The position numbers were made by a program, and so were the translations under genes. From positions 78,046,003 to 78,110,002 of the forward strand of contig OY755241.1 of NCBI GenBank assembly GCA_963576725.1: a DNA stretch of 64,000 nucleotides, written 5' to 3'. This document shows, piece by piece, positions 45,446 through 56,345 of the stretch. This DNA comes from Azorinus chamasolen (lineage: Eukaryota > Mollusca > Bivalvia > Cardiida > Solecurtidae). The stretch's first letter is position 1, and every line of letters begins with the position of its first letter. The notes beneath the pieces are model-generated. The model had not been told where the DNA came from, searched no databases, and was given only the letters and a program-made list of their open reading frames with translations.

Positions 45446-45779
45446 TACGTACTGGCCAATTAATATTAACGAAATGCATAGCTCAAATGATTTAAAACTA
45501 TCACCATTGTGTTGTTAATTACACAACATGTGTTTCGCATATTTTTGAAGGAATTATTCCTGAGGAAAGCAAAGGGTTTGATTTATCATTTAGGGCAATA
45601 AAACAACCCATACACCACACAAACTCCTGCCGGTCAAATCTGATCTGTGTGGCTCGTCTATTTAGATTTTTATTTATTTGAAATCAATTTTTAAGAAAGA
45701 GATTTGCTTGTACACAGCATGTTTATTGTTTTGCCATTGAAACTAGGGAAAAATAGTACTAAAATGTCTGACAGATATG
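45446..45779. other. No gene seen
   Basis: AT-rich sequence with no repeat structure or exon that I can support. Confidence 0.4.
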
Positions 45780-46460
45780 TACATGTTTACTCCATAGATG
45801 TGCATTTCTACCCTTTTGCAAACAGAGTAGACTCAGATCAGACGACTACCATAGAAGCCGTCTGATCAGGGTCTGTTCTATTGGCTAATTAAATAGTACG
45901 TATATGATTCAACAGTTTCTGCACTGGCTTAAAATTCCAGTGTCCATATGCGGACCTGAATCAGATCTGGGTCTGCCCTGTTTGCAAATGCATGAAAATA
46001 CGTTTACATGAAGAAAAGGGTTAACTGGTTATAGGTTATTTTTAGACCCAACCTCTTTGAATAAATCTACCGAAAAGGAGCATTTACTAGAGAAAAGGAA
46101 AATGTTAGAATTGTGTAGCATTGAAACCATTGTGATAAATAGAGCATTTGCAGCTTTGGAGCAAATGCTCTCTATTGATCATATAATGGTTTCAAGAATT
46201 GATTGTTTATATTACAGATGCGTAGAAAGGCGTATTTATGGAGGAAAGGGTTAACTCCTTCTCTGTTCTACGTTTATTCCTAAGTTTAATACCTATTGAA
46301 TATTCATGGGAAAATAGTAACAACGAACTATGGAAGGCGGATCATTGTAGCCATTTTAGAAAGTAAATACAAATATATTTCAAAGTCCATTAGCAAACAG
46401 TAGACTCTGATCATACGGCTCAATAGTTTGTATATGGGTGAAAACACGTTTTTTTTGTTT
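45780..46460. mobile_element. Family C, B and A MITE fragments in series
   Basis: 45785-45945 family C left arm and core; 45957-46023 family A right end; 46021-46254 family B (TTAA both ends, right end of family C type GGCGTATTTATGGAGGAAAG); 46251-46460 family A left arm. Neighbours share a single TTAA at 46021 and 46251. Confidence 0.6.
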
Positions 46461-46625
46461 GTGTTGATTAACATCCGTTTCTGTTCCCTATGGGCAAAAT
46501 GGACGCCCCAGAGAGAGGTGAGGATACAGAGAAACCCGGGTGCGATGCCCTACTCTTATTATCAACAGAGTTTCTCTGGTTCTTTTAGATGCCATGTGTA
46601 AAGCACTGATATATCGGTACTCGGT
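46455..46625 (+). repeat. Dispersed repeat, copy 2 (partner 36940-37150 on the other strand)
   Basis: TTTGTGTTGATTAACATCCG, GTTCCCTATGGGC and GGACGCCCCAGAGAGAGGTG align with the partner; ends near ATATCGGTACTCGG. Confidence 0.6.
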
Positions 46626-46626
46626 T

Positions 46627-46800
46627 TAACCCTTTCCCTATTCTATGTTTATTTCAAATTTCAATACCTACTGAATATTTATGAACAAAATAGTTATAAA
46701 TAAAATATTAAAGTTGGAACCTTGCTTTAAGCAACCACATGCCCTAAATACCAGCTAATTAACACAATTTAGTGGCCGTTATAGAGAGGTTTTACTGTAT
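46627..46800. mobile_element. Fusion of a family A left arm to a family D2 right arm
   Basis: 46627-46721 runs TTAACCCTTTCCCTATTCTA to AAAGTTGGAACC. Without a gap 46722-46800 continues TTGCTTTAAGCAACCACATG to GAGAGGTTTTACTGTA. Confidence 0.6.
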
Positions 46801-46904
46801 ATACATTTGTACATGTCATAGTTAACGAACCTTTAGTCTGTTATAGAAATAATGTCAACATTTTCACGTGCATCCGTTTCGCTCAAGCTTTTGAGAAACT
46901 GTCA

Positions 46905-46985
46905 AACAGCTTAGATCCTGATGTAATGCCGAGTTACTCGGTGACGTCGGTGTCTCATCTGGATCAATGATGTTTGCAAATGCCT
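46905..46985. mobile_element. Family H palindrome
   Basis: CTTAGATCCTGATGTAATGC and GGTGTCTCATCTGGATCAAT around CGAGTTACTCGG. Confidence 0.6.
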
Positions 46986-46989
46986 ACTA

Positions 46990-47600
46990 GTATCTGATAA
47001 CCCTTAGCAGGCAGAAGGCCAAAAACAACAACAGAATCGACACATCATTTGATATTTTTATTAAGCATTTTACATACAGAGATGAATGTTTCTAGATTAA
47101 CACTAAATCTGACTTAAGCGACCAATTACAAAACTATAGGGTATAAAAAAGCAGGTGATTGCTTAATGCGAGAACTGCTTAAGCAGTGCATTTAGCTACT
47201 ACCTGTGAATACTTTACCTCTCAATGTATATACTGTAGATCATGCTTTCATAGATATACAAACTTATATTTACGTATAATGATCAATAAATAGAAACTGT
47301 AGCAACAGATCTCTATAATTTTATAAGCAATCGGAGCAGATCCTCTTCAAACGGCTCCTATAGGAGCCATCTGATCTAGGTCTACCCTTTTTGCATTAAA
47401 ATGTGTCGCGAGTAAATGGTTAAGGATCAAATATTAGACTTATGTAATAGGACACTTAAATGAGGGTGTACTGTGGCTATAACTCTTGATATGAACCACA
47501 ACCAGGTATAGAAGAAACTGCCATAAGCGATGAATTATTCATTGAATATAATAATCTTATGATGAAGGCGGCTGCTTAATGCTTAATACAGGGTAAATGT
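46990..47600. other. No gene seen; worn family D and A pieces
   Basis: 47095-47225 has family D words (AGCAGGTGATTGCTTAATGC). 47325-47420 holds an ACGGCTCCTATAGGAGCC core with a worn right end. Confidence 0.4.
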
Positions 47601-47608
47601 AATGCAAA

Positions 47609-47794
47609 AAGTCACCCGTTGAAACCATTGTGATAAATAGAGCCTTGCTCCTATAGGAGCAAATACTCTATTTATCACAATGGTTTCAAACTACACATTT
47701 CTAAAATTTTCCTTTTCTCTAGTTAATGCTCCGTTTCGGTAGATTTATTCAAATAGGTTGAATTTAAAAATAGCCTATGAGGGCATGGGTTAAG
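47609..47794. mobile_element. Family B MITE, left end missing
   Basis: GTTGAAACCATTGTGATAAA foldback with GCTCCTATAGGAGC centre; right end TATGAGGGCATGGGTTAA. Confidence 0.7.
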
Positions 47795-47795
47795 C

Positions 47796-48907
47796 CAGCC
47801 CTGCTTTAAGATTCAGAATTAAGCCTATTTTAAATGGTCGCTTAAGATCGGCCCTATACTGTATGTGCAATGCTCAAACAAAGGTGAAACAAATTGATGC
47901 AGTTAATCCCCACCACAGTGCACACTCACAAGTATTATGTGTTTTTAAATGGACTATTCTAAAATTCATAAGGCCAATCATACAGTGAATGTTCGGAAAT
48001 ATTTTTCGCAGAACTGTACTATGACAAACAGTGCAGACCCTGCTGAGAGGTCTCCTCTAAGAACACTCTATTCCGGGTCTACAGTGTTTGCAAGGGGTAT
48101 TGGTGATCCGTTTTTCGCACCAAAAATGTTAAAGAAAGGAGTAGCAGCTTCATGCTGAACTGATAGAATCTTCTATGCATTACATAAGTTGTGTATGAAG
48201 CCGCCAACTGCTTTTAAATAAACACAAAATTGACCAGTAAGACGTTACTGTAGAGAGGGTCCAGATAAGATGCGTAAATTTAAACACTTTAAAAGAATAA
48301 CTCCTTTATTTTTCCACCAAACCCTAAATTGTGACCACACTTTAGTATCATTTCTTGATTAATATCATTACTTGATAGTTGATACAGCAGTATAATTTGA
48401 GCTGCGCCCTGAGAAACATAGCAACTTTTAGTTGAAATCTGTGTTAACCCAGATCAGCCTATTTGTTCAGATTGGATGAATCAGAATCTACACTCGTCAC
48501 TGTTTATCCTTTTATAGAATATTGGAAACAAGTGTGCTGGCATTTACAAACAGTTGAACCCAGAGTAGAGGTTTCTAGAAGATACTTTCAAACAGGTATA
48601 CCCTGTTTGTCACTTAAAATCCTTTAGTAAATCATTAAGTTTCATACTGAATTGATTCTACCATAAGGAATTGTGGATCATTCCAGTTTGAAGCTTCAGC
48701 ATTGAAAGGGTTAAAATTCATCATCATTAAAATAATAATTCAGGGGAAAAAAATTCACTCGTCCGCTCGTCCTGCGTGTAATTTTCCCTTCTTTGTCTAT
48801 ATTACAGGACTAATTAAGTATTTTCCATTGCCTTCTTTGTCTATATGGCAGTGTGCCCTGCATTTGCAGTATTAGATAGAGTTTGGCAGAGAAATATAGA
48901 AAATATC
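47796..48907. other. No gene seen; orphan cores
   Basis: 48025-48090 has a GTGCAGACCC...GGGTCTAC core, 48268-48350 a family F left half, 48435-48500 and 48555-48615 worn cores. 48770-48860 repeats 'cttctttgtctatat' twice. Confidence 0.4.
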
Positions 48908-49164
48908 TTAACCCTTTCCCTCATATTAACACATTTTCACTCATTTGAAAACAACACTGTTACAGAGTAGACCCAGATCTGACGGCTCCTGTAAGAGCTG
49001 TCTGATCAGGGTCTGCTCTGTTTGCCAACTTAATTTGACAGATCTGTTTCTTTACTTCCTAAAGTGGATACAGCTACCTTCCATATTTCATCATAACTAT
49101 TTTGTCCATGTACATTCAGTAGGCAATGGAATTTAGAAAAAATATAAAACGGGGAAAAGGTTAA
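48908..49164. mobile_element. TTAA MITE, family A
   Basis: TTAA at both edges; CCCTTTCCCTCATATT left and GGGGAAAAGG right; core GACGGCTCCTGTAAGAGCTG. Confidence 0.75.
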
Positions 49165-49286
49165 AATTAAATATATGCATCTTATCTAGACATCTGGAAA
49201 AAAACATATAAATGAAGTGATTATCACTTTGTCAGCGAAGAAGATTTTATGTAGGAGGTTAACACTGTTTTTCTCTGATTATAAAG

Positions 49287-49421
49287 GTAAAACGGCAGAA
49301 AGGAAGTGATGGCTGTTCAGTACTGGAATACAGATCACCCTACAGAAAACCTTTGGATAATATACAGAACACTGCTAAACCTACAGACAGTGGGGAGTCA
49401 TCTCATGTAAATAAAACCTAG
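49287..49421 (+). CDS. Candidate last exon of a plus-strand gene, 44 codons plus stop
   Basis: Acceptor with a pyrimidine run (CTGTTTTTCTCTGATTATAAAG), then 44 codons in phase 0 ending at TAG 49419-49421. The peptide begins VKRQKGSDGCSVLEYRS and ends ESSHVNKT. It is hydrophilic, of even composition and not repeated in the window. The frame closes just before the 165 bp repeat array begins. No domain is recognised; the other frames stop early. Upstream exons are not identified, and 42337-42379 could be an alternative end of the same gene or unrelated. Confidence 0.4.
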   Translation, partial: VKRQKGSDGCSVLEYRSPYRKPLDNIQNTAKPTDSGESSHVNKT

Positions 49422-49470
49422 AACATTTTGTTCATAGAATTATGTGAAAATTGTAAGAAGGTAAGACATT

Positions 49471-50035
49471 TTTCTGTCACCTGTCGAGATGCAGTGTATC
49501 ACTTAGGGATCACTTTTCCGTCGTCTGTCTGTCCGTCACACTTTCCCCTTTTGGCTGTCATTTCTAAACTAATCATTATAGAGCTTTCATATTTCACAAA
49601 TGTCTTCCTCTCATTGAGGACCATTGATGTAACTGAGGCCCATCACTCTGCAGTCAATACCTTTGAGTTATTCCCCTTTGTTCTGATTTTCGTAACACTT
49701 GCTTTTTTGGCTGTCATTTCTGATATAGAGCTTTCAGAGCTTATAGAGCTTTCAAATTTCACATATGTCTTCCTCTCATTTAGAGCCATTGATGTAACTA
49801 AGGTCCATCGCTTTACATGCATTACATTTTGGGTTATTCCCCATTGTTCTGATTTTCATCACACTTTCTTTTTTTGACTGTCATTTCTAAACTTATCATT
49901 ATAGAGCTTTCAAATTTCACATGTGTCTCCCTCTCATTGAGGATCATTGATGTAACTAAGGTTTATCACTCTGCATGCAATGCTTATTGAGTAATTCCCC
50001 TTTGTTCTGTTTTTCGCACTCCAGCATAACAGTTT
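49471..50035. repeat. Pearl-type array, about 165 bp unit, three copies
   Basis: Units share GGCTGTCATTTCTAAACT, ATAGAGCTTTCAAATTTCAC, CTTCCTCTCATTGAGGACCA and ATTCCCCTTTGTTCTGATTT. Preceded by CCGTCGTCTGTCTGTCCGTC, the arm style of pearl-type elements. A 149-codon frame through it (49428-49877) is repeat-borne. Confidence 0.75.
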
Positions 50036-50279
50036 TTGTGTCAGTTGCGAGCGGGTGACACATGTGTTCCTCCAAACATTCTTGTTTTTATAAAAATGGT
50101 AGTCATTACTCATTACAAAGGAATGCATGGAAAGGGTTTATGGTCGTTTAACCTTTATCCGATTGAAACAACTTTTCACACCTTGCAAACAAGAATTGAC
50201 CCAGACCAGATTCCTCCTGTAGAATCCATCACCTCAGATTCTGCTGTTTGATTATGTATTAATTTAATGTAGATCTGAT

Positions 50280-51045
50280 TGTGCAGTTTGTGTCATGGTC
50301 ATGTAGATGTAGAGACCATATCACCTTCCAGGGTGTCATGGTCATGTAGATGTAGAGACCATATCACCTTCCAGGGTGTCATGGTCATGTAGATGTAGAG
50401 ACCATATCACCCTATAGGGTGTCATGGTCATGTAGATGTAGAGACCATATCACCTTCCAGGGTGTCATGCTCATGTAGATGTAGAGACCGTATAACCCTC
50501 CAGGGTGTCATGGTCATGTAGATGTAGAGACCATATCACCCTATAGGGTGTCATGGTCATGTAGATGTAGAGACTGTATCACCCTTCAGGGTGTCATGGT
50601 CATGAAGATGTAGAGACTGTATCACCCTTCAGGTTGTTATGGTTATGTAGTTGTTGAGACTGTATCACCTAGCCTAGTATCACCCTCCAAGGACTCATGG
50701 CCATGTAGATGTAGAGACCTATCGTCCTCCAGTGTGTCATGGTCATATAGATGTAGAGACCGTATCACCCTCCAAGGTGTCATGGTCATGAAGATGTAGA
50801 GACTGTATCACCCTTCAGGTTGTTATGGTTATGTAGTTGTTGAGAATGTATCACCTAGCTTAGTTTTACTCTCCAAGGACTCATGATCATGTAGATGTAG
50901 AGACCATATCACCCTCCAGGGTGTCATGGTCAGGTAAATGTAAAGACTATCCCCCTCTAGTGTATCATGATCATGAAGATGTAAAGACTATCACCCTTCA
51001 AGAACTCATGGTCATGTAGATGTAGAGACCGTATCACCCTCCAGG
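50280..51045. repeat. 43 bp minisatellite with higher-order structure
   Basis: Unit GGTGTCATGGTCATGTAGAT then GTAGAGACCATATCACCTTC. About 17 units. A longer block with TTATGGTTATGTAGTTGTTG and ATCACCTAGC is found at both 50625-50690 and 50815-50880. Confidence 0.9.
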
Positions 51046-51397
51046 CTGCTTAATCAATATTCATTTATAATGACATAATTGATATTTATTAGCTTAGTTT
51101 TAATAATGTTAATGTTTTATGGCAGGGTTCTCCCCAGGATTTTAGGGGATTTTCTTTTGCTTTGACAACAAGTATAAGACCAGATCTATATCATGTCATA
51201 GGCAAACGTTTATACAAGGGGAAATTGTTAAAGGCAGATAATAACACTTATTTCAGTGTTCAATTAGTGAGGTTTTATGTAGTAGATAAAATAAAGTTGA
51301 TCCTTTAACATATTCCCTAATATAAATGCTTTTTCATGCCTTTGCAGAGTAGACTCAGATCATATGGTGTCTATAGGAGCCATATAATCATGGTCTG

Positions 51398-51925
51398 CTC
51401 TTTTTATGCCCTCATGGGGCATATGTTGTTTTTGCTCTGTCCGTCTGTTGGTTCTTACGTTGGTTGGTTCGTTTGTCCCCAACGTTGGCAATAATTTTGT
51501 AGCCATTGCACATACATACTTCAAAATTGGCATGCATGTGCAATATATGGAGATGAACATTTTTAGGAGTGACTTATAAAGGTCATATATTAAGGTCAAC
51601 GTTCAAATAACAGGTCAAATTGAAATTGGCGATAATTTTGTCGTCATTCAACATACTTGCTTCAAACTTGGCATGCATGTGCAACTTATGGAGGCAAACA
51701 TTTTTAGGGGTGACTTATTAAGGTCAAGGTGATACATTAAGGTCAAATTACGGGTAAAATTTAAATTGGCGATAATTTTATCGTCATCCAACATATATGC
51801 TTCAAACTTGGCAAGTTGGCATGCATGTGCAACTTATGGAGGCAAACATTTTATGGGGTGACTTATTAAGGTCAAGGTCATATATCAAGGTCAAAGGCCA
51901 TATTGGAGATATAGTATTTCCTAAA
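51398..51925. repeat. Pearl-type array, about 125 bp unit, four copies
   Basis: Arm with ATGCCCTCATGGGGCAT hairpin and TCCGTCTGTTGG; units share TTGGCGATAATTTTGTCG, ATACTTGCTTCAAACTTGGC and GGTGACTTATTAAGGTCA. Confidence 0.8.
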
Positions 51926-52317
51926 CACATCTTGTTGCTTATGAAATTATAGTAGGTCTGACTCTCCAGTTTCTTACAATACCAAAAGATCCTGTGTACA
52001 TAAGCCATTTTAAAACTTCAGCTAATAAATGTTCATGATAATTACGTACAGTACATGAATATTCAAATGGAAAAGTATTGAAGTATGGACAGGTCAAAGT
52101 TTCGAGTTTTCTTGTTTATTCTGCAGCTGGTGTGCATTCTTTTTTGTAAAGGTAATCTTATGAAACAAGCAGTACTAACTCTGATCAGAGGATTTTAGAA
52201 CCTGAGTATAACCTGACCTATCAGACACCCAATTTAACTCTTTGCATGCTATGTAATTTGTGGTCTGCTTGAATTCTTTTAATTTCCCTCATTTCTTTGC
52301 AAAAATATTGTCAAAGT

Positions 52318-52420
52318 GTCAAACAATTTAGAACCTGATGAGACCCCACCATATGCTGCGTCTCATCTGGATCCAAACTGTTTACAAAGGTAATCACGGT
52401 TTCGCGTGCAGAGTTAATGG
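52318..52420. mobile_element. Family H palindrome
   Basis: TCAAACAATTTAGAACCTGA and CATCTGGATCCAAACTGTTT arms; right flank GTAATCACGG then CAGAGTTAA as in other family H right ends. Confidence 0.6.
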
Positions 52421-53370
52421 ACAACCTGCATTTTCTGACAATGATTGTCAGTCCCAAATGTTTAATGTTATATATTTGAACACTCTGATTTAACTAGTAA
52501 TTTGTTTTATCCAACAGTTTTAGCCAGGTTACACTGTAGTTTTATCTTGAAAGCAGTTAGAATTAGACAACTCTGTCTTTTGGACACTTAACCCGTTATC
52601 TTATAAGGAAGCCTTTTGACACTTTTGCAAACAGAGTTGAAACAGATCAGTTTGATTATTTAGGAGCTGACAATATAAATACAGTAAAATCTTGATTATT
52701 CTAACACTAAAATACATATTATTATCGATCTTTAAGACAGGTGACAGCTTAAGCATTATGACGGATTCGTAGTTGGTATAAACTAATATCAAAAGGACCA
52801 AGAGTGTACTGCGATTATCTTTGTATTCCGATAAAATCACGTCAAACTGAAAGTATAGACATAAACACAGTGTGAGAATAGATTTAAGGTAGAATCTATA
52901 TAACCATTCAATTATATAACACAATCTCAGACATTACATTGTTACACAGTGATACAAAATTATATCAACATATCCGAAAAATGGATGTCCGAGTACTATG
53001 CATATGAGTATCAACACAACAAACACGGCGTTTACGTTTAAAATATAAACCTGACAATAAACATGCTTTTCATATTGCATATATATATAATAACACACTT
53101 GAAATTGATATATAAATACCTCTTTGGGGCCTTTTACGCAAAACAAACGCAGAAAACGCAGCCAACTAGTGAATCCGGCAGACGAACATTTTGTCACAGA
53201 CTGGTACCAAAAAATCGAGAAGCGAACCAACATGGTTCGCCCCGAGCGAGCTTCGTACTCCTAGTATCGCAGTCACAAAAAGTCATGCGGAAGCTCCTCT
53301 ACACTGTTTGCCGTCATCTAACGTGTTTTGAAGGTGTTTCTTTCAATAACGCTAATGTTTTGCACCAAAA
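52421..53370. other. No convincing gene
   Basis: 52680-52760 is a family D left part. Two minus-strand frames (52601-52924, 52934-53233) are hydrophobic and AT-driven. The second has an ATG at 53233 and an AAAGAG/GTATTT donor-like site near 53120, but no partner exon was seen. Confidence 0.4.
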
Positions 53371-54379
53371 CAAAGGTGCCCGACGCATGCTTGGACTCAT
53401 TCATGGACACCCCCCCCCCCCCCCCCCCAAAAAAAAAAATTGTGATCGAAGCATGTTAAATTCAACTGGCCTAAAACTATCTATTTGAACCTAAAACCAC
53501 TCCGAAAAACGAGAAAAACATGACCCGGAAAAAAATTCCTATCGGGTCTATATATGTATTGAAAGGTATCTAACTACGACAGATCAGCGGCGGAAAATAC
53601 AACAGTCATGTTTTTCAAAGTCTTACAGCAAAGCCAATTCAACACCGATTTCAATCAGTTTTGTCTTGATCCGTTCCAAATTCCATATGCTAAGCGACAC
53701 AATTAGTGCTTTCCTTAAATATTGCTCCGTCTTGTCGCTGCAAGACCGCGAATTTGAAAAAACGCTTGAGCGAAACGATGTGACTCCCGCCAGGATGCAT
53801 AGACGTATATAGGGGGATCTGTATTCGTTAATCTTTTCAACAAAAACGCGAATTATGGTTAAACACTATCTAAAAACATTAAACTCACCGCAATTAAAAC
53901 GGTGCTTACTATTTCCAGTCAGCTACGAGGCGCCAGCTTTCTTTCTCCAACTTTCCTTTTGAACGGATGCGACCATTTTGCTGTGACCCGGCTCATAAAC
54001 TATTCGATATGTAAATATCCGGGCTACGGCGATTTGGCCACCTCCGTTCAAAACGAAAGTAGGAGAAAGAAAACTGGCGTCTCATAGCACACTACAAATA
54101 GCCAGCACCGTTTTAACTGCGGTAAGTTGAATGTTTTTCGAATGTGTTTCAGCATAATCCGCGTTTTTGCTGAAAAGTTTAACGAATACAGATCCCCCTA
54201 TATACTTCTATGCATCCTGGCGGGAGTCACATCGTTTCGCTCTAGCGTATTTTCAAATTCGCGGTCTTGCAGCGACAAGACGGAGCAATATTTAAGGAAA
54301 GCACTAACATAGCCGCTTAGCATATGGAATTATTCCAGGGGCGGATCCAGGATTTGTTGTTAGAGGGGGCGTAAAACTT

Positions 54380-54900
54380 AAATATATGCTGGGAGTCCAG
54401 GGCAAAGCCCTGGTAGGGGGTCCAGTGGTAGGGGGTCCATGGGGGGGGGGGGGGGGGGGGGGGAGGCTTCGCCCCCTGAAGTTCCTGGATTTTAGTGATT
54501 TTGAATACTAAGACAAGCATCTTCGAGCATGTCGAGTATTATGTGCTTGCATCAGAGTAACGTGCTAAAAATACATGGCATATTCTACTACTACTACTAC
54601 TAATAATAATAATAGTAATAGATCTAATAATAATCATAATAATAATGAATAATAATAATAATAACAACAACAATAATAATTATACGACGATTACTACTAC
54701 TATTACTACTACTACTACTACTACTAGTAGTAGCCGCTAGGGTCCCTGTAGGGTCCAGGGCAAAGCCCTAGTAGGGGGTCCAGGGGGGCGAAGCCCCCCT
54801 GAAGCTCCTGGATTTTAGTGATTTTAAATATTTAGACAAGCACTCATCGAGCATGTCGAGTACATGTATGATGTGAAAAAAATGCATGGCATTTTATAAA
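54380..54900. repeat. Internal duplication flanking TAC/AAT microsatellites and a poly-G run
   Basis: GTCCAGGGCAAAGCCCTGGT at 54397 and CAGGGCAAAGCCCTAGTAGG at 54755 head two copies that go on through CTCCTGGATTTTAGTGATTT and AGACAAGCA..TCGAGCATGT. Between them (54588-54735) are TAC and AAT trinucleotides. A 22-base G run is near 54440. Confidence 0.85.
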
Positions 54901-55189
54901 CAGTACAGGTCTATGGACTTAGCCAGAAGAAATGCTATAATGAAGCCCGCGCCGAAGGTATGGGCCGAGGGCCCAAGCAGGTGGAGAGCACGAGAGGTAC
55001 ACAGCCCCTTCTTGTCCGGCGGTGTCGTGTGTGTATAGTGGTTTCTGGTGATGTTTTGATGGACCTTCACTCATAAAATTTTGACCATTTTAAGATATTT
55101 GTTTTGTAATTGGAGTAAGCTATTGACCAAGCTGAAGTAGTTTTAATTGAATTTAAGTGCTTGTGTGGCGGCCGTAAAAAGTCGCAGTA

Positions 55190-55450
55190 CTTCATTCCCA
55201 GTGTTGTTATATGTTCTGGTGCTTCGGGATCATAAGCTTTTAAGTTATTAGTTTGGAAAAGTGAATACTGCTTAAGCCGATGCTATGGGGCGTGAGTAGT
55301 GTTGCATTTCTAATTACTACTCATGAAAAGGCTCAATAAAATACAAGTCTGCAATTTTCTCTTTTCACATTGCTACTTTTGCTTTCGAATGATCTCCCCA
55401 TTTCAGAATTTATTCATTATAACAGCAACACTGAGAGAAACAGAGTATGA
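55190..55450. repeat. Dispersed repeat, copy 2 (partner at 5755-6060)
   Basis: Same-order match to 5810-6060, here within the hAT-like element. This copy therefore travelled with, or was captured by, that element. Confidence 0.75.
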
Positions 55451-56345
55451 CACTCACTATCAGTCTTACAGTCACCTAAAAATCTGCATTTATTACTGGT
55501 TTATAACCAGCTTGATATCTATGTCAATATCCTTATGTATTCATGAGCATTAATGCATGTGCATTAAATCTATCTTCATTCATTGCCGACCTGGATTGGG
55601 AAAGCAAATTGTTTATATGCTTTAATGCGGAGTTGGCTGCATCCATCTTCAAATTGTTGGCATAAAAATCAGCGTTTGAATTGCGAAATTCAACTTTGAG
55701 TAGCGGGGGTAAGAGTTTAAACCGACTGTTCACATTAGCGTTAATACAATCAGTGAAAACTGATTGATATATTTATATGTGAACTGCAGATGAGAAAGAC
55801 TTTTGCATTTTTCTATACTACAAAAATGGATTTCAAGGCCCAAACATAATTTTACTTCGGCAATTTTAGAGGGGGCGTACGCCGGGTCCGCCCCCGCCTG
55901 GATCCGCCTATGTGAATTTGGAACGGATCAAGACCAAACTGATTAAAATCGGTGTTGAATTGGCTTTGCTGTAAGACTTTGAAAAACATAACTGTTGTAT
56001 TTTCCGCCGCTGATCTGTCGTAGTTACATGTAGATACCTTTCAATACATATATAGACCCGATAGGAAAAAAGTTTCCGGATCGTGCTTTTCTCGTTTTTC
56101 GGAGTGGTTTAAGGTTCAAATAGATAGTTTTAGGCTAGTTTAACATACTTCCATCACAATTTATTTTTTTTTTATTATTTTTTTTTTTGGGGGGGGGGGG
56201 GTCCATGGGTGAGTCCAAACATGCGTCGAGCACCTTTGCACCAAAACAGTGGCGTTTTTGTTGCGATTTTGAATTAAACACGCGTGTTTTACTAAAGCGT
56301 GTCATTAAAACGCTAACGTTTTCACTTGATCTTGATCTTGATATT

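Larger units (their letters stand above)
54335..55911. mobile_element. hAT-like non-autonomous element inside the foldback's right arm
   Basis: Ends CAGGGGCGGATCCAGG and CCTGGATCCGCCTATG are inverted. The host arm reads CATATGGAATTTGGAACGG when rejoined; GGAATT-like sequence flanks both ends (GGAATTAT, TGAATTTG), an imperfect duplication of about 8 bp. CAGGGGCGGATCCAGG ends are typical of a hAT family widespread in invertebrates. The inside holds a duplicated 'ggcaaagccc' segment, microsatellites and a dispersed repeat copy. Confidence 0.65.
53375..56245. mobile_element. Long inverted-repeat (foldback) element, interrupted in its right arm
   Basis: The left arm (about 53375-54000) and right arm (about 54007-54330 then 55912-56245) are near-identical complements round a centre at about 54003. 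Matching pairs include GTCGTAGTTA/TAACTACGAC, CGGAGCAATATTTAAGGAAA and its complement, and TTTGGAACGGATCAAGAC and its complement. Homopolymer blocks sit at equivalent places (C/A at 53409-53440, T/G at 56161-56201). Each arm is about 630 bases. Without the insert the element is about 1.3 kb. No coding capacity is seen. Confidence 0.85.

Noticed and set aside
49428..49877. 149-codon open frame
   Set aside because: It runs through a three-copy 165 bp pearl-type array and repeats its own peptide (IDVT, FLSLR/FLSFR), so it is a repeat artefact.
50280..51045. CRISPR array
   Set aside because: Repeats are contiguous with no variable spacers and the genome is eukaryotic; it is a minisatellite.
52601..53233. 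Two minus-strand hydrophobic frames as membrane protein exons
   Set aside because: Their hydrophobicity follows from AT-rich codons, and they overlap a family D fragment; no paired splice sites.
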